A stretch of 43,464 bases of DNA, from the NCBI GenBank assembly GCA_945869265.1, contig CAMBOI010000026.1:1-43464 (forward strand), in the 5' to 3' direction. Every line of letters begins with the position of its first letter. Within the stretch, counting starts at the first letter, position 1. Position numbers and translations under genes: made by a program. Shown one piece after another: positions 33,484 through 41,034 of this stretch. This DNA comes from an uncultured Prevotella sp. (GTDB lineage Bacteria > Bacteroidota > Bacteroidia > Bacteroidales > Bacteroidaceae). The notes under the pieces are model-generated. The model saw only the letters and a program-made list of their open reading frames with translations. It was not told the origin of the DNA and searched no databases.

Positions 33484-34815
33484 TCAGTAGGTTTTTTCGT
33501 AAATTTCTTCCGACGGATTGGGTTGATGTATCAGTCTTGCCTTGCGCCACTTGCTGAGGAAGGTGCGCCCGGGGCTCAATCCCTGCTTGGCACAAACCTC
33601 GTTGAGCTGGTCGCGCGAGAATCGCTGAGGCATCTGGTCGAAGAGGCACACCTTGGGCGTGGAGTCGTCATCGTCGTGCTTGTGCATCTGGTCGTACTCC
33701 TTGCCCCATTGGTTGAGGAGCCCGTCGAGGATGTACTGTGCCATAAACCGATAGAAGCGTATCACCTTCTTCTGTGCCTCCTCCTTCTCGCCCCACAGAT
33801 GATAGAGCAGGGTGGCCATTCGCCATGCCGACACCGAGGAACGCTTGTAGAAGCAGTTGTGGGCTCGCGAACCAGTCTTGATGACTATTTCGCGCTGGCC
33901 GGCACACCATCGTCTCACTGTGGCGTTTATCCACTCCATATTCACCATGTGCACTGGCTGCAGGGTGTCCTCTTCGGTGTAGGTCTCCTCCATCAGCATG
34001 TTCACAGTGTCGCTCACGGTCTTGCGCTCCTCGGCAGTCTGCTGGCGGAAGATGGGGGCATCCTCGCCCAGCACGTCGTCATCTATGCGTGTCAGCACCT
34101 TGCGGGTGCAGTTGCCGCCCTCAATGGCACGCTTGTTGATATACTCAGCCAAGGCATTGTCGGTGCCGCAGAAGAGCGAGCAGTAGATGATATCGACATC
34201 GGCATTGTAGCTGGCATCTGATAACGTGTCGGAGCCGAATTCCGCACCGAGGTCGTAGGCCAGACGGTCCATCGTGTTCAAGTCGGCAAAGGCGCGCTTG
34301 TTGCTCTCGGTCATTGTGGCCAGTTCCTCGTTGAAGAAGAAGAACGCAAGCGGTTCACCATATTTGCGTATGAACATGTCGGCTCGCTTCACGAGCTTGG
34401 CGCGGGTGATGGTCTGCAGGTTGCGTGTGCAGGTGATGGGCTCCTCGGGCAACTGCTTGTTCTTGGAGGCAGTCTTCTTGAGGTCGGCATAAGCCTGCTC
34501 GATGCGCTTCTGCTCCAGGTCCTTGAGCTTGAGCGGCCTCATCAGCTGCTTGACGATGGGGCGAGTGAACGATTTTCCCGAACCAGGCTCGCCGAGCACC
34601 AGCAACTGTATCAGCATTGCGTGAGGCTCCAGGGGGTCATATACATACATTGCCCTGAGTCTTGTGGCGAGCGCGCAATAGCAGTCGATGGCGGTGAGCA
34701 CCGATGCCACCTTGAATTGTTCCGGGGCAGTGTCCCAGAACACCCTCACCGCGGGCGGAAAGTCCGCCGCCGTAACTGACGGCGGACTCTTGGGTTTTTG
34801 ATTTGCTTTGTTCAT
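33484..34815 (-). CDS. DUF3987 family ATPase (helicase/packaging-like)
   Basis: The 443-residue protein shows Walker A LVLGEPGSGKSFT (near residue 75) and a Walker B-like FFFNEELATMTES (about 160), the pattern of DUF3987. This is a P-loop family often found next to primases and VirE-type proteins in Bacteroidota. It probably acts in replication initiation or DNA handling; that is inference. Its start overlaps the stop of the DUF4248 gene (ATGA), showing tight coupling. Confidence 0.85.
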   Translation of the reverse strand: MNKANQKPKSPPSVTAADFPPAVRVFWDTAPEQFKVASVLTAIDCYCALATRLRAMYVYDPLEPHAMLIQLLVLGEPGSGKSFTRPIVKQLMRPLKLKDLEQKRIEQAYADLKKTASKNKQLPEEPITCTRNLQTITRAKLVKRADMFIRKYGEPLAFFFFNEELATMTESNKRAFADLNTMDRLAYDLGAEFGSDTLSDASYNADVDIIYCSLFCGTDNALAEYINKRAIEGGNCTRKVLTRIDDDVLGEDAPIFRQQTAEERKTVSDTVNMLMEETYTEEDTLQPVHMVNMEWINATVRRWCAGQREIVIKTGSRAHNCFYKRSSVSAWRMATLLYHLWGEKEEAQKKVIRFYRFMAQYILDGLLNQWGKEYDQMHKHDDDDSTPKVCLFDQMPQRFSRDQLNEVCAKQGLSPGRTFLSKWRKARLIHQPNPSEEIYEKTY

Positions 34816-35135
34816 CAGTCAATCACGTTAAATGCTTTCAACACTTCTGCATATACCTCGTATGCCAACAGTTGGCGGTCGGCCACGGTGGAGGTATCGA
34901 TGGTCTTCATGTGTATCTGATACTTGCCGTTCTGCATGTGCACCAGCGAGCAGTATTTGCCATCAAAGAGTTTGGGATTGCGGGGCGGTCGGCCCTTGCG
35001 CACCGACTCTTCGAAGCGATAGTGGTCGATGCCGTCGCGCGTCATTACTCCGTTGTAGCACTTGTCCTTTTTAAGAAGGACATCGTTTTGCATGACCGTC
35101 TTGAGGTCAACGCATAGAATTGTGTTCTTTTTCAT
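34815..35135 (-). CDS. DUF4248 family protein
   Basis: The 106-residue protein resembles DUF4248, a short Bacteroidota-only family found with VirE-type and HU-like genes. Basic patches (RKGRPPRNPKL) suggest nucleic-acid binding, but no known fold was recognised. A frame open from 35213 is not used; the ATG at 35135 gives the family-like MKKNTILCVD start. Confidence 0.65.
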   Translation of the reverse strand: MKKNTILCVDLKTVMQNDVLLKKDKCYNGVMTRDGIDHYRFEESVRKGRPPRNPKLFDGKYCSLVHMQNGKYQIHMKTIDTSTVADRQLLAYEVYAEVLKAFNVID

Positions 35136-35209
35136 GTTTTTTGTTTTTTTAGATATGTATGTTTTGAAGCGTCCGCTGTAGGATCTTACCTCGTGTAAGA
35201 CCCCCACAT

Positions 35210-35938
35210 TCATCTGCGTCGCAACAGAAGTGAAAGGACAGTGGTGAGTATCTCGCCTACAATCTTCACTCCCTTGGGCAGAGACTTCTTCTCTTTGCCT
35301 ACGGGGTCTGCTGATGGCTCGTCGATGATGGTCTCCTTGCCGAAGAGGAGGTCACGATCTATTATGTCGTAATGATTCTCGGCGAAGGCTCGCACAAAGT
35401 AGGCCATTGGCATCCAGTAGGCCTCTATGCCGTGATTGCGCAACAGGTCCTTGTACTTGTATTGATACTTCGAGAGAGTGTTGTCGTCGAATGTCTCGGC
35501 ATCGGTCTTGACGAGGAAGTAATAGCGATTGTCGATGGGCGAGTCGAAGGCGAGGGCGACATTGAGGTCGTTGGCATGCTTGAGGATGTTCTCGCGCCCC
35601 TTGGCCTTGTCGTCGCAACGATAGAGGATGAAACCGTTCCATCGGTAGCGGCCGACGGCATCTTCTTTGTATGCTGACTGCTCATCCACGAGAGCCTCCT
35701 GCAGATAGAAGACGGGCTGATTGTACATCAGGCGGCACATCTCATCGTCGCTGAGAGCCTCCACTCCATTGAGATAGTTCTCAAAACGCACCACACGCTT
35801 GCAGCATAGCGACTGGTTGAAGTTGAACTCCGTACACATATAACTGGCGGTTGTTGACATAGGCTTCACGAGAAAACTCTTGCCTGTGCGGGTTGTTGAC
35901 TGGGCTGCTATTGCAGACTTTTCATTCTTTTCTTTCAT
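35210..35938 (-). CDS. VirE N-terminal domain-like protein
   Basis: The 242-residue protein resembles divergent VirE_N/BT4734-type proteins by context and by NDLNVALAFDSPIDNRYYFL near residue 140. The usual stronger motifs are not all visible, so this is a moderate call. Its C-terminus is hydrophobic and basic (KIVGEILTTVLSLLLRRR), perhaps a membrane or DNA anchor. It is the first gene of the minus-strand operon that leads through DUF4248, DUF3987 and primase to the lysis-type genes. Start at ATG 35938 rather than the upstream TTG. Confidence 0.5.
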   Translation of the reverse strand: MKEKNEKSAIAAQSTTRTGKSFLVKPMSTTASYMCTEFNFNQSLCCKRVVRFENYLNGVEALSDDEMCRLMYNQPVFYLQEALVDEQSAYKEDAVGRYRWNGFILYRCDDKAKGRENILKHANDLNVALAFDSPIDNRYYFLVKTDAETFDDNTLSKYQYKYKDLLRNHGIEAYWMPMAYFVRAFAENHYDIIDRDLLFGKETIIDEPSADPVGKEKKSLPKGVKIVGEILTTVLSLLLRRR

Positions 35939-36169
35939 TTTAATACGTTTTTTATCGTTTAACAAATTATTATCTTCGCCGCTCGCTCCCGACCTCAGCC
36001 TTGGCGCCTTGTGCCTGATGCCTTTGTGCGAGGAGGCTTCTATAAATAGTCTGCAAAAAACTTCGGCATCAGTGGCGTTTTGTGCCGAAAAAGCACATGA
36101 GCAGCCTCTTGGAGCGTGGCGTCTCGCCCGCGGTCAGCCGCAAAATATTTTTTTGAAAAAAAATGCCCG

Positions 36170-36200
36170 ATGCCGACATTCATGCCGAAGTATATGCCGA
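36170..36200. repeat. Three ATGCCGA motifs, 12-bp period
   Basis: ATGCCGA starts at 36170, 36182 and 36194 exactly. It lies upstream of the VirE-like gene and next to the GTTACG inverted repeat. Confidence 0.8.
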
Positions 36201-36213
36201 AAGAGAGAAGCCG

Positions 36214-36371
36214 AAGCGTAACCGTAACCCGTAACTGACATTGAAATTCACTTTCTCAATCCTAATTCTTTATATCTATATTAGATAAAAATTAATTTCT
36301 CTATATATAAGTACATACGCGCTCGCCTGCACAAGGAAAATCGATGTCAGTTACGGGTTACGGTTACGCTT
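36214..36371. repeat. Perfect 28-bp inverted repeat of GTTACG hexamers around an AT-rich core
   Basis: 36214-36241 and 36344-36371 are exact reverse complements; the plus copy reads ATGTCAGTTACGGGTTACGG and continues TTACGCTT. Each arm holds three GTTACG hexamers. The 102 bp between are strongly AT-rich apart from the last 30. Confidence 0.9.
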
Positions 36372-36449
36372 CCCCTTGGAGGCAAAACAAATTCAGGGAA
36401 ACATAATCACGAAATTAGGGAAAAGTGGAGGACGAAGCGAAAAAAGCAG

Positions 36450-36458
36450 TACCTTTGC
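36450..36458 (+). promoter_or_regulatory. HU-like gene promoter -7 box
   Basis: TACCTTTGC lies 148 bp before the HU-like ATG, leaving a long leader that contains the 23-bp repeats. Confidence 0.55.
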
Positions 36459-36498
36459 ATCGTGATTCAGATGAGCCTCCCAACCTGTCCCTCTCAGA

Positions 36499-36567
36499 GG
36501 TCATAAGCTATGGCAGACGTCGGTCATAAATTAAGACCAAGCGAGGTCATAAGTTAAGGCTCGGAAA
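36499..36567. repeat. Three 23-bp-period GGTCATAA repeats
   Basis: GGTCATAAGCTATGG, GGTCATAAATTAAGA and GGTCATAAGTTAAGG start at 36499, 36522 and 36545, exactly 23 bp apart. They lie in the leader of the HU-like gene. Confidence 0.85.
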
Positions 36568-36605
36568 ATCACCCCAAAATCATTAACCTAAAATCTCAAA
36601 ACACT

Positions 36606-37325
36606 ATGATCAACTACAGTATCGTAATGCGTGGCGTGAACGCAAACCTCTTTGAAATCAATCAGGCAAAAGCACGCATCAAGAAGGCCATCGAGGATGG
36701 CAAGGAGCCCGACAAGGCCGACACCGAACTGGTGAAGACCGAGGTGCAGAAGGCATACGCCATAGCACAGTACACCGACGTGATGAACATCGAGAAGTTT
36801 GCACGCCACATCTCCACCCACGGATGCGTGTATTCGCGTGCCGACATCTCCGCCATCCTCTATCTGGCAGTGGATTGCATGCGCGAGCAGCTGCTTGAGG
36901 GCAAGAAGATACGCCTCGGCGACCTTGGCGACTTCTCGATCAACCTCACCTCTAAGGGTGCCGACACTGCCGACAAGTTCTCGGCGCAGAACATCACCGG
37001 AGTGAACGTCGTATGGGATCCCGGAATGGAGTTCAAGAGCTTGCTCGCCGACGCAGAGTTCAACCTCGTGGCAAGCCGCAATGCACAGGCTGCACTGCTC
37101 AAGGCCATCAAGGCAGGACAGAACGTGGTGGACATCACCCAGCCTGAGACTCCCGAGGATCCTGACGACAATACGTCGGGTGGCACTGGCGAGAATCCGT
37201 CGGGTGGCGACAACACCGGTTCAGGCTCTGACAGCGGCAGCGGCTCTGGCGGCACTGACTCGGGCAGTGGATCGGGCGGCAGCGGTGATGGCTCCGACAT
37301 TGGAGGCGAGGATTACTACGAGTGA
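36606..37325 (+). CDS. HU/IHF-like DNA-binding protein with Gly/Ser-rich tail
   Basis: Residues about 1-130 match the Bacteroidota HU-like family (INYSIVMRGVNANLFEINQA ... GKKIRLGDLGDFSINL), a dimeric DNA-bending fold. Residues about 180-239 are a low-complexity tail of Gly, Ser, Asp and Thr (GSGSDSGSGSGG) with acidic end, longer than usual. It stands opposite the replication-type operon across the intergenic hub, so it may bend or organise that region; this is inference. Confidence 0.88.
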   Translation: MINYSIVMRGVNANLFEINQAKARIKKAIEDGKEPDKADTELVKTEVQKAYAIAQYTDVMNIEKFARHISTHGCVYSRADISAILYLAVDCMREQLLEGKKIRLGDLGDFSINLTSKGADTADKFSAQNITGVNVVWDPGMEFKSLLADAEFNLVASRNAQAALLKAIKAGQNVVDITQPETPEDPDDNTSGGTGENPSGGDNTGSGSDSGSGSGGTDSGSGSGGSGDGSDIGGEDYYE

Positions 37326-37358
37326 CAATCGGGAGTCGAGCCATTCGTTGACTAACCA

Positions 37359-37544
37359 ATGAAAAGGAAACTCGCCTTGGCCTCATGGGTGGTGGCGGTG
37401 ATATTGTCAGCAGTGGCATTGCTGCTGCCGCCCACAGGCTACATTGATTACTCCGTATTGCTGCTTGTCGCCCAGTTCCTCCTGCTATGTGCCACATTCC
37501 TCGGTGTTGACAGTTACGTCAACCTCATCAAAAAGCCATCCTGA
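37359..37544 (+). CDS. Two-helix small membrane protein
   Basis: The 61-residue protein has two hydrophobic helices (LASWVVAVILSAVALLLPP and YSVLLLVAQFLLLCATFLGV) joined by a short turn, with Lys at both ends. It could be a holin-like peptide next to the M15-type lysis gene, or simply a small membrane peptide; no family recognised. Its last 14 codons lie in a 39-bp segment repeated after the following ATPase gene. Confidence 0.65.
   Translation: MKRKLALASWVVAVILSAVALLLPPTGYIDYSVLLLVAQFLLLCATFLGVDSYVNLIKKPS
37503..37541 (+). repeat. 39-bp direct repeat, copy 1
   Basis: GGTGTTGACAGTTACGTC to AAAAGCCATCC is identical to 39306-39344. It includes the palindrome TTGAC-AGTTAC-GTCAA and the 3' end of the small membrane gene. 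Confidence 0.9.
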
Positions 37545-37578
37545 CCTCATACGTGGGGGTCGGGATGGCCTTTTTTTT
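37535..37578 (+). terminator. Intrinsic terminator after the small membrane gene
   Basis: GCCATCC (37535) pairs with GGATGGC (37563), with inner pairing GACC/GGTC, followed by eight T residues. Confidence 0.85.
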
Positions 37579-37646
37579 ATAAACGGCAATGTCGGCATTA
37601 ACTTTGGTTAAATAGTCGTAAATGTATGAAAGCATGACTATGAAAA

Positions 37647-37679
37647 TTTGGATGATAAAGAAAATAATCGTATCTTTGC
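37647..37679 (+). promoter_or_regulatory. Promoter of the AAA/PD-(D/E)XK gene
   Basis: TTTG at 37647-37650 and TATCTTTGC at 37671-37679 have a 20-bp spacer, 41 bp before the ATG. Confidence 0.75.
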
Positions 37680-37720
37680 AAGTGCATGTAGGCATATCTC
37701 TCCTGCAGCATGACTGAATT

Positions 37721-39298
37721 ATGGGTAGATACATAAACAAAGGCAATATTGCATTCCGCGACATCGTGACACATGAATATGTTGACAAGTCGTCGCTCAT
37801 ACCGCTAATAAACGGCACGCTCAACTCCGAGAACCGTTATAGCTGTGTTACCCGCTGCCGAAGGTTTGGCAAGTCGATGGCGGCAAAGATGTTGTGCGCA
37901 TATTATGACAAGTCGTGTGATTCGAGAGAGTTGTTTAGTGGATTGGTGGCAGAGAAAGACAAGTCGTTTGAGGCATATCTGAACAAATATTATGTGATAA
38001 GCATTGACATGACCGACTTTACCACAAAATACAGGAATGACAAGGATATCGTCAAGAAAATACAAGATAGTGTCATTAAAGATATACAAGGTGTTTTCTC
38101 CCAAATCAGTGTAGATGATGGCGACGACTTGATGGATGTATTATACAGAATCAGCGACACCACTGGCGAGCGTTTCATTATGATTATCGACGAGTGGGAT
38201 GCTATCCTGCGCGAGATAGGAAAAGACGAGAGTGTGACAACGTCATATGTTGATTTTCTTCGCCGCCTGTTCAAGGGGTCAGGGTCGGACATAGTCTTTG
38301 CGGGCGCATACCTCACCGGCATATTGCCCATCAAGCGATACAATACGGAATCTGCGTTGAACAATTTCAATGAATATTCAATGATTGATCCCGCCTATCT
38401 CGCCCCTTGCTATGGATTTACCGAAGAGGAGGTGGGCATTTTGGCAATGCGTCATAATGCCTCAATCGAAAATCTCAAACAGTGGTATGACGGATATAAA
38501 ATCGGCAATGAGAAATCCATCTACAACCCATACTCCGTGATGAAAGCCTTGCAACGTGGAGTGTGCAAAAGCTACTGGTCAACCACGGGTGCCTATGATT
38601 CTGTCAAGACCTATATTCAGATGAATTTCGACGGACTGAAGGATGACATCATCAGAATGTTGTCGGGAGAGCATGTGTATGTCAACACCCTAAAGTTTCA
38701 GAACGACATGCGGATAGTAAACAGCAAAAATGATGTTCTCACGGTGTTGATACATCTCGGCTATTTGGCATACGACGGCGATACCGGCAAATGCTTTATA
38801 CCGAACAAGGAGGTGGGCGAGCAATTTCTTAACGCAGTAGAAGACACTTCGTGGACTCGTTTGGTGGAAGCGCTTACCGCCTCACAGAATCTGCTTGACG
38901 CCACCCTTTCGTGCAATGAACAAGCCGTTGCTAAGGGCATAGACAAGGCTCATGACGAGAACACGAGTATTCTTGCCTACAATGACGAAAACTCGCTTGC
39001 CTGTGTGCTTTCCATTGCTTATATATGGGCAAAGAACGATTATGTCATTCATCGTGAATACGCCACCGGCAAGGGTTATGCCGACCTTGTGATGATTCCC
39101 CGGCGCAATGTCACAAAGCCAGCCCTTGTCATAGAGCTTAAATACAATCACTCCTCAGATACCGCAATCAATCAAATAAAGCAAAAGAACTATCCCTCGA
39201 AGTTGGTTGATTACACAGGCGACATCCTCCTTGTGGGAATTAATTACGACAAGGAAACGAAGGAGCATACATGTAGGATAGAGGAATACAAAAAATAG
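37721..39298 (+). CDS. AAA-ATPase-like / PD-(D/E)XK nuclease-like protein
   Basis: The 525-residue protein has the AAA-ATPase_like domain (CVTRCRRFGKSMAAKML as Walker A at about residue 44, FIMIIDEWDAILRE as Walker B at about 151). A C-terminal PD-(D/E)XK domain (GYADLVMIPRR ... KPALVIELKYN, about 455-480) holds the D and ExK residues. These two-domain proteins are among the most abundant and variable Bacteroidota genes, suspected to act in defence or nucleic-acid handling. It is flanked by a 39-bp direct repeat, as if inserted as a cassette. Confidence 0.9.
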   Translation: MGRYINKGNIAFRDIVTHEYVDKSSLIPLINGTLNSENRYSCVTRCRRFGKSMAAKMLCAYYDKSCDSRELFSGLVAEKDKSFEAYLNKYYVISIDMTDFTTKYRNDKDIVKKIQDSVIKDIQGVFSQISVDDGDDLMDVLYRISDTTGERFIMIIDEWDAILREIGKDESVTTSYVDFLRRLFKGSGSDIVFAGAYLTGILPIKRYNTESALNNFNEYSMIDPAYLAPCYGFTEEEVGILAMRHNASIENLKQWYDGYKIGNEKSIYNPYSVMKALQRGVCKSYWSTTGAYDSVKTYIQMNFDGLKDDIIRMLSGEHVYVNTLKFQNDMRIVNSKNDVLTVLIHLGYLAYDGDTGKCFIPNKEVGEQFLNAVEDTSWTRLVEALTASQNLLDATLSCNEQAVAKGIDKAHDENTSILAYNDENSLACVLSIAYIWAKNDYVIHREYATGKGYADLVMIPRRNVTKPALVIELKYNHSSDTAINQIKQKNYPSKLVDYTGDILLVGINYDKETKEHTCRIEEYKK

Positions 39299-39305
39299 AA
39301 TCCTA

Positions 39306-39378
39306 GGTGTTGACAGTTACGTCAACCTCATCAAAAAGCCATCCAGCCCCCCACGTATGAGGTTAGGATAGCTTTTTT
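39306..39378 (+). repeat. 39-bp direct repeat copy 2 with flipped terminator hairpin
   Basis: 39306-39344 equals 37503-37541. The next 30 bp form a terminator whose interior (CCCCCCACGTATGAGG) is the reverse complement of the interior of the first copy (CCTCATACGTGGGGG), with a few changes; then TTTTTT follows. Confidence 0.85.
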
Positions 39379-39421
39379 CATACGATTTAGTATAAAAAGG
39401 TGTCATAAACGGGATTGGCGG
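39373..39421 (+). repeat. 49-bp direct repeat, copy 1
   Basis: It matches 41055-41103 at 44 of 49 positions; the shared end is CATAAACGGGATTGGCGG. Confidence 0.85.
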
Positions 39422-39464
39422 CGAAACATAAAAACTGTTATTTGAAAAGATCGTCTATTAATTG

Positions 39465-39497
39465 TTTGGAGATTTGAATAATAATTATTATCTTTGC
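39465..39497 (+). promoter_or_regulatory. M18 aminopeptidase promoter
   Basis: TTTG at 39465-39468 and TATCTTTGC at 39489-39497 have a 20-bp spacer. Confidence 0.75.
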
Positions 39498-39566
39498 ACC
39501 CTGAGACAGAATTAATTTCATTATGCTAATAAGAAAACAAAATAATGTTCACTTAATATTATTATT

Positions 39567-40856
39567 ATGACTACATATACAGAAAAACTGATTGGTTTCT
39601 TGAATGCCTCACCAGTGAATTTTCTTGCAGTGAGGAATGTGTGCAACGAATTGCTGGACAATGGGTTTGTGCAATTGAAGGCTGAGGACGCAATAAGGAA
39701 TCTGCCTGAGAAATTCTTTATCACCAAGAACGAATCTGCCGTATTTGCGTTTCACTTGGGACGTCGCACAATGGCTGACGCGGGATTTCATATCATTGCA
39801 GCTCATAGCGACTCGCCTACATTCCGCATTAAACCTAATGCTGAGATGACAGGCGAAGGAGGTATGGTGAGACTCAACACTGAGGCTTATGGTGGATCTA
39901 TTCTTAATACATGGTTTGACCGCCCGTTGAGTTTGGCCGGAAGGGTTATACTTAGATCGGATGACGCTCTGATACCGGAGACACGACTTCTTCACATCAA
40001 GCGCCCATTGCTCGTAATCCCAAATCTCGCTATCCACTTCAACCGACAGGTGAACGACGGAGTGAAGCTCAACAAGCAGAAGGACATGTTGCCGATTCTT
40101 GGATATGTGAATGACAAACTTGAGGGCGACGGACTTCTCATTCGTATTATTGCCGACGAACTGAAAATCGAGAAGGAAAGGATTATCGACTTCGACTTGT
40201 ATCTATATGACACCACTCCTGCATGTCTTGTGGGACTGAACAATGAATTTGTATCTTCTGGCCGACTGGACGACTTGTCGATGGTGCATGCGGGACTGGA
40301 GGCAATGACGGTTGGGGATGGACAGGCTGACGTGACAAGGGTGTTGGCTGTGTTTGACAATGAGGAAACGGGCTCGGGAACAAAACAGGGAGCGGGCAGC
40401 AACTTCCTGATGTCGCTTATCCAGCGTATCGTGATGGCTCAAGGCGGATGTCTCGACGACTATTTCCGCAGTGTGGAGAAGGCCTTTATGGTGAGTGCTG
40501 ACAATGCTCACGGATTCCATCCTAACTATGCCGAGAAGTATGACCCGACGAATCATGCCTTACTCGGAGGCGGGCCTGTCATCAAGATTAATGCTGCCCA
40601 GAAATATGCTACCGACGCAATGTCAGCTGCGGCATTCCAGCAGATATGCGAAAGGGCTGGTGTGCCTTGTCAGAGATTCGTCAACCGGAGTGACATTGCC
40701 GGTGGCAGCACTCTTGGAAACATCCTCACGTCGAGCATTGCCATCCGTGGTGTTGACATGGGCAATCCTGTTCTCGCGATGCACAGTGTGAGGGAACTGG
40801 CTTCTGCCTCTGATCACGAGAATTGCATAAAGGCATTCATTGAGTTTTATAAATGA
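39567..40856 (+). CDS. M18 family aminopeptidase
   Basis: M18 enzymes are large cytoplasmic metallo-aminopeptidases that favour acidic residues in many members. The 429-residue protein has the first metal site AAHSDSPTFRIKP (about residue 74), SGRLDDLSMVHAG (about 232), FDNEETGSGTKQGAGS (about 265), SADNAHGFHPNY (about 310) and the late SDIAGGSTLGN. All are intact. It is usually a housekeeping gene, so its position inside the repeat-bounded region may be incidental. Confidence 0.95.
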   Translation: MTTYTEKLIGFLNASPVNFLAVRNVCNELLDNGFVQLKAEDAIRNLPEKFFITKNESAVFAFHLGRRTMADAGFHIIAAHSDSPTFRIKPNAEMTGEGGMVRLNTEAYGGSILNTWFDRPLSLAGRVILRSDDALIPETRLLHIKRPLLVIPNLAIHFNRQVNDGVKLNKQKDMLPILGYVNDKLEGDGLLIRIIADELKIEKERIIDFDLYLYDTTPACLVGLNNEFVSSGRLDDLSMVHAGLEAMTVGDGQADVTRVLAVFDNEETGSGTKQGAGSNFLMSLIQRIVMAQGGCLDDYFRSVEKAFMVSADNAHGFHPNYAEKYDPTNHALLGGGPVIKINAAQKYATDAMSAAAFQQICERAGVPCQRFVNRSDIAGGSTLGNILTSSIAIRGVDMGNPVLAMHSVRELASASDHENCIKAFIEFYK

Positions 40857-40892
40857 TTTTTCAAATGCCAATGTTATAACTTGGCATATATA
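40855..40892 (-). repeat. TGCCAA/TTGGCA palindromic element, copy 2
   Basis: This is the inverse of 27224-27261 with about two mismatches. It starts at the M18 stop codon and can form a hairpin, perhaps a terminator. Confidence 0.8.
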
Positions 40893-40906
40893 GATTTACC
40901 CTCAAA

Positions 40907-40958
40907 GCGTAACTCGTAACCCGTAACTGACATTGAAAATCAGTTTGTGGTTTTTAGT
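40907..40958 (-). repeat. Right terminal inverted repeat
   Basis: GCGTAACTCGTAACCCGTAA, then CTGACAT, then TGAAAATCAGTTTGTGG and TTTTTAGT; the reverse complement matches 30216-30266 with one substitution in the outer 25 bp and a small change in the hexamer spacing. Confidence 0.85.
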
Positions 40959-41034
40959 TCAACTTTCGTATATAGGATTACTGTCCACTTGAATTGTTCT
41001 TCCATATTTAGGAAGAAAAGCCGAAATATGCAAG

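Larger units (their letters stand above)
35939..36605. other. Long intergenic hub between divergent operons (candidate origin/control region)
   Basis: This gene-free 667 bp contains, from left to right: a GC-rich stretch to about 36160; three ATGCCGA motifs with a 12-bp period (36170, 36182, 36194); and a perfect 28-bp inverted repeat (36214-36241 and 36344-36371) around 102 bp of AT-rich DNA. After these come an HU-gene promoter (36450) and three 23-bp-period GGTCATAA repeats (36499-36567). The combination resembles an iteron-type origin with an unwinding element. No function is proven. Confidence 0.6.

Noticed and set aside
35880..36221. 113-codon plus-strand frame over the intergenic hub
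   Set aside because: It begins antisense inside the VirE-like gene, has no promoter, and its composition is unlike a real protein; the repeats explain the region better.
36860..37300. 146-codon minus-strand frame, Pro/Ser rich
   Set aside because: It is the reverse of the Gly/Ser-coding tail of the HU-like gene.
30216..40958. Complete prophage
   Set aside because: Lysis- and replication-type genes are present, but no capsid, terminase, portal, tail or integrase gene was recognised.
30216..40958. Target-site duplication outside the terminal repeats
   Set aside because: The bases just left of 30216 (catg) and right of 40958 (tcaa) do not match, so no duplication can be claimed.
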